Shown here piece after piece: positions 8,521-17,188 of a stretch of 64,000 bases of DNA (position 1 is its first letter; each line of letters opens with the position of its first letter). Made by a program: the position numbers and the translations under genes. The notes under the pieces are model-generated. The model had not been told where the DNA came from, ran no database searches, and saw only the letters and a list, made by a program, of their open reading frames with translations. The DNA comes from Aquibacillus koreensis (GTDB taxonomy: Bacteria; Bacillota; Bacilli; Bacillales; Amphibacillaceae), in contig NZ_JAOALK010000049.1 of NCBI RefSeq assembly GCF_025154055.1, positions 1-64,000 of the forward strand, given 5' to 3'.

Positions 8521-10695
8521 CTAAACGCGTTTTAAACCTTTAAATGCACCATTAATGGGCTTTGTCGTTTTCATCCCGGCAAATTGAATATAATAGGTAT
8601 TCTTCTTCACATCAATCTCTTTTACAATCCCTTCACCGAATACTGGATGTTTTACTTTCGTTCCGATGTCCATTGTCGATTCACTCTCTTTTAACGGTAT
8701 ATCTCCTGTTCCTAACATAAAATTCGACCCCTCCACAAAGCGAACAGATTCTTGATAAAATTCTTCTTCTAGCATTCCAATCCGATTAACGAGGTTTTGT
8801 TTAATTTCAAAAATGAAACGTGAAGGATACTTTTTTGACCCTCTTCTCGAAAGGCCCTCCGATTCAGTAATATACATTTCCTTTTCGGCTCTCGTAATTG
8901 CGACATAGGTTAATCTTCGTTCTTCCTCTAAAGCTGCCACTTTTCGTTCTTCTAGTGACCTGCTGCTTGGCAGAATTCCGTCTGTCATCCCACATAAGAA
9001 TACGTACTTAAACTCTAACCCTTTTGCGGTATGAATAGTCATTAACTTTACACTGTCTCTTTTATCTTCTTTGTCTGAATCCGTAAAAAGAGTTATTTGT
9101 TGTAAGTATTCATCCAACAATAGTTCTTCTCCAATCGATTGTTCATACGTGACAATAGAATGAAAAAATTCCGATAGGTTATCGATACGGTTTTGATCCC
9201 CGTCTTCACGCAGATATTGGTCATATCCTGATTCAAGAAGAAGCTTCTGCAATAGTTCTGATACAGTTAACTTCGCATATTCACGCTTGTACTTTTCAAT
9301 TAATGCAAGAAATTCAAGCGCCTTTGTTGAGTTGAATAAAGAGTCCCCTGCATACTTCTTTAATGTATCATAGTAGGTTAGGTTTTCTCTGTCCGCTTTT
9401 TCTTTAATAAACTGAATGCGTTTCTTACCTATGTTTCGTTTAGGGGTGTTCACTACTCTCAGAAAGGATAAATCATCCCCGGAAATTATTAATCGTAAAT
9501 AGGCTAATGCATCCTTAATTTCTTTCCGTTGAAAAAATTTCATCCCACCATAAATGGTGTAATCTATATTTTCACGTATTAATCCTTGTTCTATAAATCT
9601 AGATAGAAAGCTTGCCCGATAAAGGATTGCGATATCGCTTTTCTTCGCCTGCTTCTCTTCTATTAATTGATTTATTTTTTCCGTGACCCATTTAATCTCA
9701 TCTTCTTCATGCTTTCCATGATAGTGTATTACTTTTAATCCTTTTTGATTATGGGTAAACATATCCTTTTCGATACGCAATGAATTTTTCTTAATCAGAG
9801 AATTACCAACATCTAATATTTCTGGGGTAGAACGATAATTTTGATCTAATACTATGGTTTGGCAGGTTGGATGCGCCTTATCGAAGTTCACAAAATACTC
9901 GGGTCTTGCGCCACGCCATTCGTAAATCGTTTGATCCGGATCACCAACGACAAACAGATTTTCATTTGTATCACTGAGCATATTTATTAATTTGAATTGT
10001 CTAAGACTACTATCCTGAAATTCGTCCACTTGGATGTAGTGCAGTCGTGTTTGCCATTTATCTAATACTTGTCCGAAATCTTCAAATAGAATAAAAGTAA
10101 AGTTAATTAAATCGTCAAAATCCAGGCCAAAGACTTTTTTCTGTTTTAGTAGATACATATTCATGATCTTTTTTTCGAGTTCCATCTCTTCACTTGTGTT
10201 AAATTTCGAATTTGGATTAGTAACAACTCTTACATACGCAGGATCCATTTTGTAAGAAGCAATTTTCTTTAGCATATTGTTAAAGGAATTATACCGAATA
10301 GTTATTCCCAACTCTTCATATATTTCACGCAAAATCGTCTTCTGGTCTTCTTCATCTAAAATGATAAATTGTTTTGGATAATGAAGATGGAATATATCTT
10401 CTCGTAAAACTCGAACGCAAAAACCATGATATGTAGTGATGAGTCCTGTATCACAACCGCTTCCGATCAATGACCTGACGCGTTTCTTCATTTCAGTAGA
10501 AGCTTTATTTGTAAATGTTACACATAGTATATTGGAAGGATCTATCCCTAAGTTCTCAACAATATAGGCATACCTATTTGTCAACGCTTTTGTTTTTCCA
10601 GAACCCGCCCCAGCTACTACACGTATATATCCTTCCGTTGTCGTAACAGCTAGTTCTTGTTTTTCATTTAGTCCTTCTAACACATATTCAGTCAA
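8521..10695 (-). CDS. UvrD/PcrA-family DNA helicase (YjcD-like)
   Basis: 724 residues, superfamily 1 3'-5' helicase. Motifs in order: Q-motif GLNEKQELAV, Walker A AGAGSGKT (28-35), motif Ia CVTFTNKASTEMKKRV, Walker B VDEFQDSS, motif III VGDPDQTIYEWRGA, motif IV LDQNYRST, motif V TIHTAKGLEFKYVFL and motif VI EERRLTYVAITRAEKEMYI. The C-terminus ends in a small SH3-like tail (GTKVKHPVFGEGIVKEI), as in PcrA and YjcD. TTG start. PcrA itself usually lies next to ligA, which is absent here, so a YjcD-type paralogue is more likely. Probable role: repair or removal of recombination intermediates. Confidence 0.88.
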   Translation of the reverse strand: MTEYVLEGLNEKQELAVTTTEGYIRVVAGAGSGKTKALTNRYAYIVENLGIDPSNILCVTFTNKASTEMKKRVRSLIGSGCDTGLITTYHGFCVRVLREDIFHLHYPKQFIILDEEDQKTILREIYEELGITIRYNSFNNMLKKIASYKMDPAYVRVVTNPNSKFNTSEEMELEKKIMNMYLLKQKKVFGLDFDDLINFTFILFEDFGQVLDKWQTRLHYIQVDEFQDSSLRQFKLINMLSDTNENLFVVGDPDQTIYEWRGARPEYFVNFDKAHPTCQTIVLDQNYRSTPEILDVGNSLIKKNSLRIEKDMFTHNQKGLKVIHYHGKHEEDEIKWVTEKINQLIEEKQAKKSDIAILYRASFLSRFIEQGLIRENIDYTIYGGMKFFQRKEIKDALAYLRLIISGDDLSFLRVVNTPKRNIGKKRIQFIKEKADRENLTYYDTLKKYAGDSLFNSTKALEFLALIEKYKREYAKLTVSELLQKLLLESGYDQYLREDGDQNRIDNLSEFFHSIVTYEQSIGEELLLDEYLQQITLFTDSDKEDKRDSVKLMTIHTAKGLEFKYVFLCGMTDGILPSSRSLEERKVAALEEERRLTYVAITRAEKEMYITESEGLSRRGSKKYPSRFIFEIKQNLVNRIGMLEEEFYQESVRFVEGSNFMLGTGDIPLKESESTMDIGTKVKHPVFGEGIVKEIDVKKNTYYIQFAGMKTTKPINGAFKGLKRV

Positions 10696-10871
10696 AGCTA
10701 AACCACTCCCAACAAAATGCTTTTACTAGAGTGTAGCATAATTTCTCATGAATAGGAACAAAAGTTCGCATGGGGTATTTAAAGAAAGATAATATATTTC
10801 TCACATAAAACCATGAGATGTAGCCTATAAATATAAATTAAATAAGTGAGTTTTTGTATATAGTATGCTAT

Positions 10872-10901
10872 TTCACTTAAAGGGAACATATGTGCTATAA
10901 T
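10872..10901 (+). promoter_or_regulatory. Toxin promoter with extended -10
   Basis: TGCTATAAT (10893-10901) is an ideal extended -10; a weak -35 (TTCACT, 10872-10877) lies 18 nt upstream. The start of transcription would be near 10908, giving a leader of about 55 nt before the toxin ATG. Confidence 0.7.
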
Positions 10902-10963
10902 TGGGTAAGTAGTATATATTCGGGTGGAGCGGTTATTCCTCTGTGGAGAACGGGGGTGACCGT

Positions 10964-11059
10964 ATGTCAGATGTACAGATCATGATTATGACAGGAATAT
11001 TCATTGTTGCCTTCGTCAACTTAATCATAGTACTGATAGATAAAATGAACAAAAAATAA
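10964..11059 (+). CDS. Type I toxin, holin-like membrane peptide (TxpA/BsrG-type)
   Basis: A 31-residue peptide with a strong SD (GGGGGTG, 5 nt from ATG). It has a short polar N-terminus, one hydrophobic helix (IMIMTGIFIVAFVNLIIVLI) and a lysine-rich tail (DKMNKK), the hallmark of the putative holin-like toxins of Bacillus type I systems such as TxpA, BsrG and YonT. The gene is followed by a structured 3' region and faced by an antisense promoter. By family, the peptide damages membranes when the antisense RNA is missing. It is too short for ordinary gene finders. Confidence 0.82.
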   Translation: MSDVQIMIMTGIFIVAFVNLIIVLIDKMNKK

Positions 11060-11098
11060 TCCACCTGTTAAGTCTGTGCCGGACTAAGGTGGATTATT
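11055..11098. terminator. Bidirectional hairpin between toxin and antitoxin RNAs
   Basis: Stem AATAATCCACC (11055-11065) / GGTGGATTATT (11088-11098) with a further inner stem. On the plus strand it ends in TTATTTT and can terminate the toxin mRNA; on the minus strand it ends in TTATTTTTT and can terminate the antisense RNA. This fits the overlapping 3' ends seen in txpA/ratA-type loci. Confidence 0.75.
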
Positions 11099-11192
11099 TT
11101 AATACCTATTCCCACAGCAACCGTAAAGCTACGGATACTACTGAATAGTCGAAGCGTACCAGCGCTTCGGCTTTTTTATTATATGTTATATT
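11099..11192 (-). ncRNA. Predicted antisense antitoxin RNA (RatA-like), core region
   Basis: The RNA is inferred from a clean promoter facing the toxin (see 11199-11227) and the bidirectional hairpin at its other end, giving a transcript of roughly 100-140 nt that overlaps the 3' region of the toxin mRNA. Family knowledge: such RNAs pair with the toxin mRNA 3' end and block translation or trigger RNase III decay. The exact ends are not proven. Confidence 0.6.
11150..11177 (+). terminator. Second terminator of the toxin transcript
   Basis: Stem CGAAGCG / CGCTTCG with a 6-nt loop followed by GCTTTTTT. It is a textbook intrinsic terminator on the plus strand, about 90 nt after the toxin stop, and defines a long 3' UTR that the antisense RNA covers. 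Confidence 0.85.
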
Positions 11193-11198
11193 ATCTCA

Positions 11199-11227
11199 AT
11201 TATAAGTTAATGGAATAAACTTTGCAA
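11199..11227 (-). promoter_or_regulatory. Antitoxin RNA promoter
   Basis: On the minus strand, TTGCAA (11227-11222), a 17-nt spacer, then a perfect TATAAT (11204-11199). Transcription would start near 11192 and run toward the toxin gene. This is a near-consensus sigma-A promoter, as expected for an antitoxin RNA that must outnumber the toxin mRNA. Confidence 0.75.
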
Positions 11228-11263
11228 AGCATACGTAAGTATAATTCCTACGAATCAGAGCCG

Positions 11264-12025
11264 TTATTCTAGCGCACGTACCAAAGGCCATGTGCGAACT
11301 TCAATTTTCTTTGAAAAATAGAGTATCGGATTTTCATCCGCCACTAGAATTCCCTGGTTGTATAACATTGTGTTCTGTTTGAACTCTGCCTCTGCGTTTT
11401 GCAGTTGCCACGGTTGGTGTAGGATATCGCACCGAAGTGGTACTCCCTTTTTGTTTGTGGTATATAAGCAATAGCGTTCAGACATCCATTCCTCAAAAGT
11501 CCCTTTTTTTGCATAGAACGGCTCGGATGTAGGTCTATAATTGCAAGCGAAGTTGAAATCATTCGTATTTCGTCTTTTACTTTCAAATTCAATAGTAGAA
11601 TCGTTTTTTACCAAAGTCATATCAGCACGCTTGTAGGGTAAGTGATAGAATGTTTGAGCACTCCACACTGCTAACTTGTTACTAGCTTCGAGGCTAAAGA
11701 AGTAAACGCCAGGTTTACCATCCACTGATACGTACGTCCGAACATTAAGTTCTGGAAATTGATCAGTGCCTTTCACGCGTGGTAAACCTCGTAATCGAAC
11801 GCCTTTCATTTCAAACGGCACTACACCAACCCACCCCATTCCATTGAAAGAATCTAAAGGCAAGACTTCGGGTACCAACCGTCTTAAATCATCAAGTTTA
11901 ACAGGGTAATGGGCAAACAAAAGGTTATGCCAATTTTGTTTCATTGTCCAAGGCAAGTTTGGTAATGGCCAAGTTCGATGACTGTCGTCCCATAATTCTT
12001 TATTCGAATTTTTGTCCGCACTCAC
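11264..12025 (-). CDS. DUF2071 protein (YqjF-like)
   Basis: 253 residues from GTG 12025, chosen because GGAGAG lies 8 nt upstream; an in-frame GTG at 12034 sits inside that SD. Family signatures: NWHNLLFAHYPVKLDDLRRL near the N-terminus, then GMGWVGVVPFEMKGVRLRGL, FPELNVRTYVSVDGKPGVYF and a C-terminal YSKK-like strand. DUF2071/YqjF is a cytosolic family of acetoacetate-decarboxylase-like fold and unknown reaction. It is a single gene, convergent with the toxin-antitoxin module. Confidence 0.88.
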   Translation of the reverse strand: MSADKNSNKELWDDSHRTWPLPNLPWTMKQNWHNLLFAHYPVKLDDLRRLVPEVLPLDSFNGMGWVGVVPFEMKGVRLRGLPRVKGTDQFPELNVRTYVSVDGKPGVYFFSLEASNKLAVWSAQTFYHLPYKRADMTLVKNDSTIEFESKRRNTNDFNFACNYRPTSEPFYAKKGTFEEWMSERYCLYTTNKKGVPLRCDILHQPWQLQNAEAEFKQNTMLYNQGILVADENPILYFSKKIEVRTWPLVRALE

Positions 12026-12092
12026 TATAAACACTCTCCATTTATTTAGATACGACTTAAAAAATCAACAAAGAACGCAAATTCCAAGATTT

Positions 12093-13133
12093 CTATTGAT
12101 CTTTCTCAGCAAAATCTAAAATTTTTAGCATTACCTTTCGTAAATCATACATTTTTTCGTTAGATTTGATAATAGGCTTATGGGGTTCTTCGTATGGCAC
12201 ATAAATAATCTCGCCTATTTCCCCATTATTAATCATTATTTTCTTACCCTTATATTGGTTCATTAAGTATCTAACAAACTTAATTACTATTTCTTCGTTA
12301 AATCTGTTATCTTTCGCTTCTTGAAGCAACACACTAATTCCAAAAAAGGGAGATCTTTGTTCATGATAGCTTCGCTCAGTGCAAATAGCATCAAATGTAT
12401 CAGCGATCGATAAAATTTGTATTAAAAAAGGAATATCGTCTCCTGACTTCCCGATAGGATAGCCAGAGCCATCAAGTCTTTCGTGGTGAAGAAGTGCACC
12501 CTCTGCTATTTTCTCACTCGCCATTAACTCTAATAATATTTGATAGCCAAACAACGTGTGTTTTTTTATCTCGTTAAACTCTGCGTTCGTCAATTTCCCT
12601 GTCTTATTAAGGATAGTATTATCAATTCTTACCTTACCGATGTCATGAACAATCCCCATATTAATTAACAGACTTAACTCATTTTCAGAAGCATTTAGTA
12701 TTTTGCCTATTAAACCTGAGAGCAAACTGACATTCACGCTATGTTGATACGTATATCGATCTAAATCTTGAAATCCATAAATAACGTCAATAGCATTATC
12801 TAACCCTTCTATCTCGTTATACGTTTCCTTCATTCCTTCAAAAACACCAAAAAAGTCCGGTTTCTCCCCTATTTCGATTTTTTCGATGATTGAACTGTAT
12901 TGGTCAATGCACTCCGTTATTAATTTTTTTACTTTTATTTGAGTACTTTCCTGTAATCTATTACTAGATTCTACTTTATTTACAGAGTCATATTTCCAAT
13001 TAAAATGACTTAGCAAAGTTAAATGATTGTCTGTTAGTTGTGTCCCTTTATTAAGCAGAAGAACTCCCTTATTCGTAACAATATTATGTTCTAAGATATC
13101 ACCGAATGATAAAGAATTGTTTAAGTCCGTCAT
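12093..13133 (-). CDS. HD-GYP domain protein, probable c-di-GMP phosphodiesterase
   Basis: 346 residues, soluble. The N-terminal 120 residues are an unassigned domain (FGDILEHNIVTNKGVLLLNK), as often found before HD-GYP modules. The HD-GYP domain has His131, the HD pair 163-164 in VHDIGK, His192, HH 216-217 and the GYP tripeptide 224-226 in HHERLDGSGYP, so the metal ligands and the signature are complete. Expected reaction: hydrolysis of cyclic di-GMP to pGpG or GMP. There is no receiver or membrane part, so the input signal is unknown. It is a monocistronic unit. Confidence 0.9.
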   Translation of the reverse strand: MTDLNNSLSFGDILEHNIVTNKGVLLLNKGTQLTDNHLTLLSHFNWKYDSVNKVESSNRLQESTQIKVKKLITECIDQYSSIIEKIEIGEKPDFFGVFEGMKETYNEIEGLDNAIDVIYGFQDLDRYTYQHSVNVSLLSGLIGKILNASENELSLLINMGIVHDIGKVRIDNTILNKTGKLTNAEFNEIKKHTLFGYQILLELMASEKIAEGALLHHERLDGSGYPIGKSGDDIPFLIQILSIADTFDAICTERSYHEQRSPFFGISVLLQEAKDNRFNEEIVIKFVRYLMNQYKGKKIMINNGEIGEIIYVPYEEPHKPIIKSNEKMYDLRKVMLKILDFAEKDQ

Positions 13134-13298
13134 ATCATAAAAACTACCTTTCCCTTTTCCTTGTTTAACATATTATACTAATTTTCAACAATTTTTACCA
13201 ATTGAAGGTAGTTTTCTACATAATTCAAAATGTACCCAACTTATCTAGATAGGGTAAGTAAAGAAATGGTTTAAACAACTCGGTATGGTATCCTAAGG

Positions 13299-14696
13299 CT
13301 AGTTCTGCCAAGCTTTACTTAATAAGCGAATACCTGATTTGATTTCAATCTCAGATAATCCACCATATCCTACTAGAATCTTAGGAAAACAATTCATTTT
13401 ACCGTAATAATAGATAGAATAAGGATATACCTTAATACCAACATCCATTGCCTTATTAATTAATTCCTGTTCCTTCATTTTATTCTTTACTTCTAAAATA
13501 ATATGTAGGCCAGATTTTTCACCTACTACTTGTACTTTTTCTCCTAAATAATGATCGATTGCATTTAACAAGGTTTTATGCTTTTTCCGATATAGTGTTC
13601 TCATTTTATTTAAGTGTGTTTGCCAATGTCCTTCCTTCATAAAACGATAAAGTGTTTCTTGGTGAAGTCTTGAAACTGTTTGCTTATAAATCGTGAAGTG
13701 ATCCTGGTAATTCTTTAAAAGTAATGATGGTAAGACTATGTAGCTTAAACGAATCGATGGTATCAAAGACTTTGAGAATGTTCCTAAATAGATAACACTT
13801 TCGTTTGAATCGAGGCCCTGTAAGGAAGGAATTGGTTTGCCTTTATAACGATATTCCCCGTCGTAGTCATCTTCTATAATATAACTATTTGTTTCTTCCG
13901 CCCATTTCAACAATTCCATTCTTTTAGAAATCGGCAAAATCATTCCATAAGGGAATTGATGAGATGGAGTAACGTATACGACATTAGCTTTTGTGTTTCT
14001 TAATGCCTTCACACTGATCCCTTCTTCATCAAGTGGGATAGAAACCGTTTCTGCTCCTCGATGCTCCAACGTAATACGTGTTCGATGAAATCCAGGGTTT
14101 TCAATCCCGTATATCCTATCACTACCTATAATTAAATGAAGTAAGCCAATAAGTACCTGTGTACCTGCACCGATAATGATTTGGTTAGCATTACATCTCA
14201 CACCACGAGAAGTATAAAGGTGAGAAGCGATTTGTTCACGAAGTAATAGCTCCCCTTGAGGGTCTCCAATATGAAGTAATTCTCCTCGATCCTCGTATAA
14301 GGATTGCATGGTTAACTTGCGCCAAATAGTGTACGGGAAGCTATCAAGATCTACCTTTCCGGAGTTAAAATCAATCTTTACTTCTTGGGTTTGGTTTTTG
14401 ATGGACTCCGTGTAATTTGTAACTACTCTGTTTATATGAATGTCGTCTTCCATTTTTGTAACAAATAAACCTTTCCTAGGTTCGCTTATCACATACCCTT
14501 CGGAACTCAATTGGTCATAAGCTGATTGAACCGTATTTAAACTTATGCCTAGATGGTCAGATAACTTTCGTTTAGATGGTAACTTTTCATTTGGTTTCAT
14601 GCGTCCTGTTAATATTTCTTGTTTTATATAATCTGCTAATTGTATGTATAAAGCTTTGTTACTTTTACTATCTAGTAAAGGTGTTAGTTCTATCAA
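13299..14696 (-). CDS. MocR/PdxR-family transcription regulator (GntR HTH + aminotransferase fold)
   Basis: 465 residues. The N-terminal GntR winged helix spans about 12-78 (LPSKRKLSDHLGISLNTVQS); the rest is a class I aminotransferase-like domain with IIEDDYDGEYRYKG and the PLP-binding lysine Lys309 in GTFSKSL. MocR proteins use PLP as effector rather than as a catalyst in most cases. It is divergent from the GNAT gene at 14801 with about 100 nt between, so that acetyltransferase is the most likely target, together with autoregulation. The vitamin B6 regulator PdxR is one alternative, but no pdx genes are near. Confidence 0.9.
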   Translation of the reverse strand: MIELTPLLDSKSNKALYIQLADYIKQEILTGRMKPNEKLPSKRKLSDHLGISLNTVQSAYDQLSSEGYVISEPRKGLFVTKMEDDIHINRVVTNYTESIKNQTQEVKIDFNSGKVDLDSFPYTIWRKLTMQSLYEDRGELLHIGDPQGELLLREQIASHLYTSRGVRCNANQIIIGAGTQVLIGLLHLIIGSDRIYGIENPGFHRTRITLEHRGAETVSIPLDEEGISVKALRNTKANVVYVTPSHQFPYGMILPISKRMELLKWAEETNSYIIEDDYDGEYRYKGKPIPSLQGLDSNESVIYLGTFSKSLIPSIRLSYIVLPSLLLKNYQDHFTIYKQTVSRLHQETLYRFMKEGHWQTHLNKMRTLYRKKHKTLLNAIDHYLGEKVQVVGEKSGLHIILEVKNKMKEQELINKAMDVGIKVYPYSIYYYGKMNCFPKILVGYGGLSEIEIKSGIRLLSKAWQN

Positions 14697-14800
14697 TATG
14701 TTCCCCTCATTTCTGGCACTCTTAAAAATAACAAATCTGGTTCTTTTGATTATACCAGAATGTGATTAAATAAAGGTAAGTGAAGAAGGAGATGATGTAA

Positions 14801-15238
14801 TTGGTAAGTGACATATCGATAAGAGAATTAAATACGAAGGAAGAATGGAGAGAAGCCTACCCTGTAATGAAACAATTGAGAACACATTTCGATGAGTGTG
14901 AATTTATTCAATTAGTTCAAGAAGCTAGCGAAAAGGAAGAGTATAAGTTAGTCGCACTATATGAGAATGGAAAAATTGTTGCAGTGACAGGATTCATGCC
15001 TATGATCACGTTATACAATGGAAGGTCCACCTGGGTTTGTGATTTAATTACTGATTCAAACAATCGTTCAAAAGGATACGGTAAGCTACTTCTAAACTAT
15101 GTGGAAGAATGGTCCAAAAACCATGACTACGATGTTGTCTCGCTCTCATCAGGATTACAGCGATTAGATGCACATCGATTTTATGAAAGTAAGGTGGATT
15201 ATGACCGCGTGAGTTATGTATTTTTGAAAAAACTTTAA
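14801..15238 (+). CDS. GNAT family N-acetyltransferase
   Basis: 145 residues, TTG start with AAGGAG 9 nt upstream. GNAT motif A is clear: VCDLITDSNNRSKGYGKLLL, with the R/Q-x-x-G-x-G/A acetyl-CoA pyrophosphate loop (RSKGYG). Motif B is around LSSGLQRLDAHRFYES. Such small proteins acetylate amines, amino acids or antibiotics; the substrate is unknown. Divergent from the MocR regulator, which suggests it is regulated by it. Confidence 0.88.
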   Translation: MVSDISIRELNTKEEWREAYPVMKQLRTHFDECEFIQLVQEASEKEEYKLVALYENGKIVAVTGFMPMITLYNGRSTWVCDLITDSNNRSKGYGKLLLNYVEEWSKNHDYDVVSLSSGLQRLDAHRFYESKVDYDRVSYVFLKKL

Positions 15239-15240
15239 GT

Positions 15241-15286
15241 GATACCAAGAAAGGAGTTGTATAAATATAACTCCTTTCTTGGTATC
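15241..15286 (+). terminator. Long perfect hairpin after the GNAT gene
   Basis: An 18-bp perfect stem, GATACCAAGAAAGGAGTT / AACTCCTTTCTTGGTATC, starts 2 nt after the stop. There is no U-tract after it, so it is an atypical terminator or an mRNA-stabilising 3' hairpin. Confidence 0.6.
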
Positions 15287-15397
15287 ACAAATTATAGGTG
15301 AAACGATGGATGCATTTATATGCAAGTTGTGTTGTCAGTTGAAGCATTCATGGCTTTCTTAAGGCTCCTATAGACTTAACCTTTGAATATTCTCATT

Positions 15398-15730
15398 TCA
15401 AATACTTCTTCTCAATGTAGCCTTACCGTGATCTAGATCTACTTTAGGAATAATCCAAAACTTCGATATAAATAGAAACACTAGAAAAATAAAAGTAAAT
15501 ATATAGGTGTTATTAACCGTGAAGAACTTTGTTTCTATGGAGCCAAAGGCAACTATAGTATGGATGACAAAAAAGGAGAAAAACCCAACGTATGTTGATA
15601 AACAAATATAATTACTGATTAACAATTTCTTATAATTACGTGAGAAGGGTTTCGTTGACATAATAATACTAATCTCTTTTATTTGACTAATGAATCCGTA
15701 CAATAACAATAGAAAAATGATTAAAAGCAT
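15398..15730 (-). CDS. Small integral membrane protein, unknown
   Basis: 110 residues with three predicted membrane helices: about 1-15 (LLIIFLLLLYGF), 38-62 (YICLSTYVGFFSFFVIHTIVAF) and 75-95 (TYIFTFIFLVFLFISKFWII). The C-terminus is charged (KVDLDHGKATLRR). No family is recognised. It stands between two terminators as a single-gene unit. Confidence 0.6.
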   Translation of the reverse strand: MLLIIFLLLLYGFISQIKEISIIMSTKPFSRNYKKLLISNYICLSTYVGFFSFFVIHTIVAFGSIETKFFTVNNTYIFTFIFLVFLFISKFWIIPKVDLDHGKATLRRSI

Positions 15731-15871
15731 AAGAATTCCAACTCCTTATAAGGTAAGTACTACGTCCCCTTAATTGATATAGTACATATTTCTCCGTTTC
15801 TTCAACTTAAATAATTTCTAGCCTTTAACATATTATACCAATTAAACAAAAGAAAAGGTATTTCTTATAAA

Positions 15872-15899
15872 AAAAAAGCACTCTGATGAGTACTTTTTT
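15872..15899 (-). terminator. Terminator of the hemicellulose operon
   Basis: Stem AAAAAAGCACTC / GAGTACTTTTTT with a 4-nt loop and one mismatch; A/T arms supply U runs on both strands. It lies about 105 nt past the last gene of the operon. Confidence 0.75.
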
Positions 15900-16004
15900 A
15901 ATCTTTCTAGGCAAACTCCTTTGTTTAATGCAGGTCGCCTTTAGCCTATCATTTAAAAATCTAGCGATATGAAGGCGAAGTAATAAGAAGTTGTAATTTT
16001 GTGA

Positions 16005-17159
16005 TTAAAGTGAACCATAAATTACCGAACGCAGTCTCGGCTGATGATAAGCTTCAAAATTAGGAAACATCTGTTGCATATAGACAGCCGATATTTTTTC
16101 TTTAGGGTCGATCATTACCCATGTTCCAGCTAGCCCTGACCAACCAAATTCTCCGATCGAACTATTAGATCCACCTTGAGCTGGATTTATCATCGTTCTT
16201 ACCCCTAGTCCATAACCATAGCCACGAAGATAATCCCAATTAAACTGTTGCATCTGTTCTTCGTTAAGGTGATTCATCGTCATAAGATTAATCGTCTTTT
16301 CTCCTAGGATACGTTGACCATTCCATTCACCACCGCTTGCCAACATGTGAGCAAACCGACTAAAGTTATTGAGTGTTGATAAAAGACCAGCTCCTCCTGA
16401 TTCGTATGAAGATTCAGGTTGGAAATGTTCATCAAATGCAGTATTTCGGCTAAGCTCTCCTTCTTCACTTCTGTTATATAAGCATGCCAAACGATTCACT
16501 TTATTTTCAGGAACAATGAAAAATGTGTCATTCATATCAAGGGGTTCAAAGATATTATCTTTTATGAAATCCCCTAAGCTCTTTCCACTTATAACCTCTA
16601 TAAGTGCACCAAGAACATCATGACTTAAACCGTAACGCCATTCTTTTCCAGGTTCGAATGCAAGCGGAATAGCCGCTAATGCTTTGGATAATTGGCGATT
16701 CGATAATTTGTTTTCTTTCTTTAGCTTTTCCATCGCAATACCAGCCTGACGTTCTGTCTCACTTCCATCACCAGGGTAAGTTAGCCCGGAAGTCATCGTG
16801 AATAAATCTTTTACTGTAATCGATCTTTGTGAAGCAGTCGTATATATTTCTCCTTGATTATCCTTTTTGTAAACTTGCATGTTCTTAAATTCAGGTAAAT
16901 ATTCCTCCAAAGGATCATGAAGCAAAAACTCACCGCGTTCATACAATATAAGCGCTGCGGTACAAGTTACTACTTTTGTAAGCGAGTGTAACCGAAAAAT
17001 ACTGTCTGGCGAAATAGGTGTGTTTGTCTCCATGTCTGCATAGCCTACATATTGTTCAAAGATGTTTTTTCCTTGATGCATCACTTGCATTGAGCATCCT
17101 GTTGGCCCTTTTTCTACAAAACTATTTAAAAGATTGTTTAATTTTGATGATAAAGTCAT
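16005..17159 (-). CDS. Serine hydrolase of the beta-lactamase/esterase (class C-like) family
   Basis: 384 residues from ATG 17159 (GGAAGGG 8 nt upstream; an upstream in-frame GTG lies within the SD). Catalytic Ser59 and Lys62 are in HSLTKVVTCTAAL; the second motif is YGLSHDVLG and the third box is near GEFGWSGLAGTW. No signal peptide, so cytosolic. Such proteins are usually esterases or peptidases, not antibiotic resistance enzymes. As the last gene of the GH43/GH95 operon it may deacylate imported oligosaccharides, which is an inference from context only. Confidence 0.85.
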   Translation of the reverse strand: MTLSSKLNNLLNSFVEKGPTGCSMQVMHQGKNIFEQYVGYADMETNTPISPDSIFRLHSLTKVVTCTAALILYERGEFLLHDPLEEYLPEFKNMQVYKKDNQGEIYTTASQRSITVKDLFTMTSGLTYPGDGSETERQAGIAMEKLKKENKLSNRQLSKALAAIPLAFEPGKEWRYGLSHDVLGALIEVISGKSLGDFIKDNIFEPLDMNDTFFIVPENKVNRLACLYNRSEEGELSRNTAFDEHFQPESSYESGGAGLLSTLNNFSRFAHMLASGGEWNGQRILGEKTINLMTMNHLNEEQMQQFNWDYLRGYGYGLGVRTMINPAQGGSNSSIGEFGWSGLAGTWVMIDPKEKISAVYMQQMFPNFEAYHQPRLRSVIYGSL

Positions 17160-17188
17160 ATATAACACCCTTCCTTTAATCGTACAAG

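Noticed and set aside
16005-17159. Beta-lactamase resistance gene
   Set aside because: Class C-like fold but no signal peptide, and it is the last gene of a sugar operon; an esterase is more likely.
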